Positions 62,531-64,000 of a DNA stretch of 64,000 nt are shown here, one piece after another; the first letter of the stretch is position 1, and each line of letters starts with the position of its first letter. The position numbers were made by a program, and so were the translations under genes. This stretch comes from an uncultured Clostridia bacterium. GTDB taxonomy: Bacteria > Bacillota > Clostridia > Christensenellales > Borkfalkiaceae. The stretch spans positions 1 through 64,000 of the forward strand of contig CANQET010000006.1 of assembly GCA_947595585.1 (NCBI GenBank). Reading direction: 5' to 3'. The notes beneath the pieces are model-generated. The model saw only the letters and a list, made by a program, of their open reading frames with translations, made no database searches and had not been told where the DNA came from.

Positions 62531-62544
62531 ATGACTAATGTCAT
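62531..62544. promoter_or_regulatory. Operator-like palindrome at the glycosyltransferase promoter
   Basis: ATGACTAATGTCAT is a palindrome with a 4-nt centre, just downstream of and touching the -10 box. A further TGTCATA lies about 12 bp away, making a cluster of GTCAT/ATGAC motifs. Confidence 0.5.
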
Positions 62545-62571
62545 TATAGCATGGGACTATGGTAATGTCAA
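62543..62571 (-). promoter_or_regulatory. Perfect-consensus SigA promoter of the glycosyltransferase
   Basis: TTGACA (complement of 62566-62571), a 17-bp spacer and TATAAT (complement of 62543-62548). The leader is about 75 nt. Confidence 0.9.
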
Positions 62572-62870
62572 GAAAATAGAGGTAGAATTTTTTCAAATTT
62601 TTGCGGGATTTGCAAAAAGGAATGGAGAATGAAGAATGGGAAGCAATACCCCCTCCGTGGGAGGGGGTTAAGAGGGTGGGGCGGCGACAAGGCAACTACG
62701 AAGTCCGAAAGCCCCCTCCGTGGTTCATTCCGAGCGTTACCCCCTCCGTGGTTCTTCCCAAGCGATACCCCCTCCGTGGGAGGGGGATCAAGGGGGTGGG
62801 GCGGCAGAAAGAAAAATACGAAGTCCGACCCCTTGCTGCGTTTTCAGGGAAGCCCCTACGACGTCCGTCC

Positions 62871-62977
62871 CCTTGCTTCCCCTCTTAGGGGAAGTACTCG
62901 CGTCAGCGAGGGATAGGGTTTTGAAACCCCTCAGTCACGGCTGCGCCGCGACAGCTCCCCTACGAGGGGAGCCAAGG
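62871..62977. repeat. Palindromic element A, copy 4
   Basis: CCTTGCTTCCCCTCTTAGGG to CTACGAGGGGAGCCAAGG, 107 bp, the same length as copy 1 but in the opposite orientation. Confidence 0.85.
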
Positions 62978-63257
62978 GGCGCTCGGGATAGGCCGCGTCG
63001 TCTCCTGCCCACCCCCCTACCCCCCTCCAATGGAGGGGGTGGTGGTCTGTTCTCCAAGGGTGGGGGCGGTAGCATGTTCTCCAATGGAAGGGCGTGCGGA
63101 ATAAACTATATAGGTACCCTGCGTTTTGGGTACCTCACCCTCATCCCGAACGAAGCGGCGCGGAGTGAGCGGATCTTAAAGATACACTCGGGCTACGCCC
63201 TCGGTATGAGGTCGCTGGGAGCGGCCTTGCCGATTACCCCGACAACGGGTACCGTTA

Positions 63258-63374
63258 AACTGCGGAGAAGCAAGCAAGACAAGGAGAACGAGCATTTCCG
63301 ACGGGAGTGTACTTTGTCGTACACGACCAAGGAAAGCGCAGTTCGACGATGTATTGCGCCGCTTATCCGCAGTT
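63258..63374. repeat. Element D, second full 117-bp copy
   Basis: Same terminal inverted repeats (AACTGCGGAGAAGC, GCTTATCCGCAGTT) and internal hairpin as the copy at 34225-34341. By eye only three bases differ (CACA/CGAT region). It is flanked by GGTACCGT and TACGAAGTCC and again abuts a terminator. Confidence 0.9.
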
Positions 63375-63394
63375 CGTAAATACGAAGTCCAAAC

Positions 63395-63423
63395 AAAAAA
63401 GACCCCACGGGGGGTCCTTTTTT
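63395..63423 (-). terminator. Terminator of yebC
   Basis: GACCCC and GGGGTC arms flanked by AAAAAA and TTTTTT, directly after the yebC stop. Confidence 0.88.
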
Positions 63424-63429
63424 GTTGCT

Positions 63430-64000
63430 TTACTCCTCATCCTCGGGGAGGTCGACGTTGTGATATACATTTTGCACATCGTCATTCTCTTCGAGTTTAT
63501 CGAGCATCTTCAAGAAGCTCTCGAGTTTTTCGCCCTCGAGGGTGATCTTATTTTGCGGGATCATCGTAAGTTCGGCCTGCAAGAAGCTCATGCCCTTCTC
63601 TTCGAGGTACTTGCGCACCGCGGAGAATGCGGCGACCGAAGTATACACTTCGAAGGCATCCTCGACGGGTACGACGTCGTCCGCCCCCGCCTCGATGGCG
63701 AGTTCAAACACCATATCCTCGGTGAGGCCGGGCTTCGCCTCGATGACGATGAGGCCCTTGTTCTCGAACATGTAGGAGACCGAGCCCGTCGTCCCGAGCG
63801 AGCCGCCGCACTTCGACATGATGGCGCGTACGTCTCCCGCGGTACGGTTGATGTTGTCGGTCAACGTCGCGACGATGACCGCCGCCCCGCCGGCGCCGTA
63901 GCCCTCATAGGTGAGTTCCTTGAATTCGCGGTCGCCGAGTTCGCCCGCCGCCCGCTTGATGGAACGCTCGATGTTGTCGTTGGGCATGTTCGCCGCCTTG
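63430..64000 (-). CDS. YebC/PmpR-family protein, C-terminal part (5' end outside window)
   Basis: The last 190 codons of a leftward gene are present. Translation enters from the window edge as KAANMPNDNIERSIKRAAGE, then YEGYGAGGAAVIVATLTDNINRTAGDVRAIMSKCGG and YMFENKGLIVIE. This is the YebC/TACO1 family: DNA-binding regulators, and for some members translation factors easing polyproline stalling. About 60 N-terminal residues are missing. Internal ATG at 63987 in the track is not the real start. Confidence 0.93.
   Translation of the reverse strand, partial: KAANMPNDNIERSIKRAAGELGDREFKELTYEGYGAGGAAVIVATLTDNINRTAGDVRAIMSKCGGSLGTTGSVSYMFENKGLIVIEAKPGLTEDMVFELAIEAGADDVVPVEDAFEVYTSVAAFSAVRKYLEEKGMSFLQAELTMIPQNKITLEGEKLESFLKMLDKLEENDDVQNVYHNVDLPEDEE

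Larger units (their letters stand above)
62618..63392. repeat. Repeat island 4 (no gene)
   Basis: An AATGGAGAATGAAGAATGG start is followed by three copies of the GTGGGAGGGGG/GGGGTGGGGCGGC module with TACGAAGTCCGA tails. Element A copy 4, an inverted GC-rich module (63001-63045), a CATCCCGAACGAAGCGGCGCGGAGTGAGCGGATC module and element D (63258-63374) come next. The order of modules resembles island 2. Reading frames here are repeat-derived. Confidence 0.88.

Noticed and set aside
62720-63379. 219-aa frame, and the frame 34080-34397, sharing the peptide KLRRSKQDKENEHF
   Set aside because: The shared peptide is only the translation of element D. The frames run through several repeat modules and have no ribosome-binding sites.

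Overview
The window is about 64 kb of a GC-rich, gene-dense chromosome from an endospore-forming, Gram-positive, probably anaerobic bacterium. The evidence is spoIVA, spoVAD and spoVAE, a diaminopimelate aminotransferase lysine pathway (dapL, dapF, dapA, dapB, asd), a two-subunit class I fumarase, and many consensus SigA promoters whose -35 and -10 boxes are all 17 bp apart. The sequence fits a Clostridia lineage of the uncultured gut type. I cannot name genus or species from sequence alone.

Layout. 0-2.8 kb: a redox/thiol-stress-like cluster (aldo/keto reductase, FMN reductase, class-M-like sirtuin, cupin), divergent from an HxlR/DUF24 regulator across a near-perfect 37-bp palindrome. 2.8-5.2 kb: an AT-richer island of four unrecognised small genes, with a terminator-promoter cassette of about 100 bp present twice. 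5.2-6.8 kb: a MATE efflux pump behind a structured leader that looks like a guanidine-IV (mepA) riboswitch. 6.9-18.8 kb: HtrA protease, SpoVAE/SpoVAD, TsaD, RF2, SecA, a DeoC-like protein without its lysines, RsfS and a NadD-YqeK fusion. 18.9-30.2 kb: a long leftward run of nnrD, birA, recX, an MBL lipoprotein and an arabinose/hemicellulose unit (GH51, GH36, araA, araD, araB). 30.3-32.9 kb: MscS and SpoIVA. 32.9-34.4 kb: a non-coding repeat island. 34.4-39.7 kb: a leftward operon of a helical protein, a TPR protein, Hsp33, a methyltransferase and a membrane protein. 39.9-42.8 kb: asd-dapA-dapB and tRNA-Thr. 42.9-50.8 kb: GH13, a domain-permuted GH3, M18 aminopeptidase, TadA, an M14 peptidase, RlmH and a CPBP protease. 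50.9-59.7 kb: fumarase subunits, MscL, MalQ, DapL, PyrG, DapF and PurA. 60-64 kb: a Nudix hydrolase, an acyltransferase/glycosyltransferase pair, a second repeat island and the 3' part of yebC.

Themes. Lysine/peptidoglycan precursor synthesis is split between a rightward asd-dapA-dapB operon and a leftward dapF-pyrG-dapL operon. Arabinose use is complete from polymer cleavage to xylulose 5-phosphate, except that no transporter is present. The gaps at 10.6, 33-34, 47.9, 52.3 and 62.6-63.4 kb hold a modular set of repeats, including a 107-bp palindromic element and a 117-bp element with 14-bp terminal inverted repeats.

The most novel-looking items are the four-gene island with its duplicated regulatory cassette, the 117-bp element, the recurring TATAAT-N6-ATG (leaderless) start architecture, the structured leaders before the MATE pump and asd, and the catalytically altered sirtuin and DeoC homologues.
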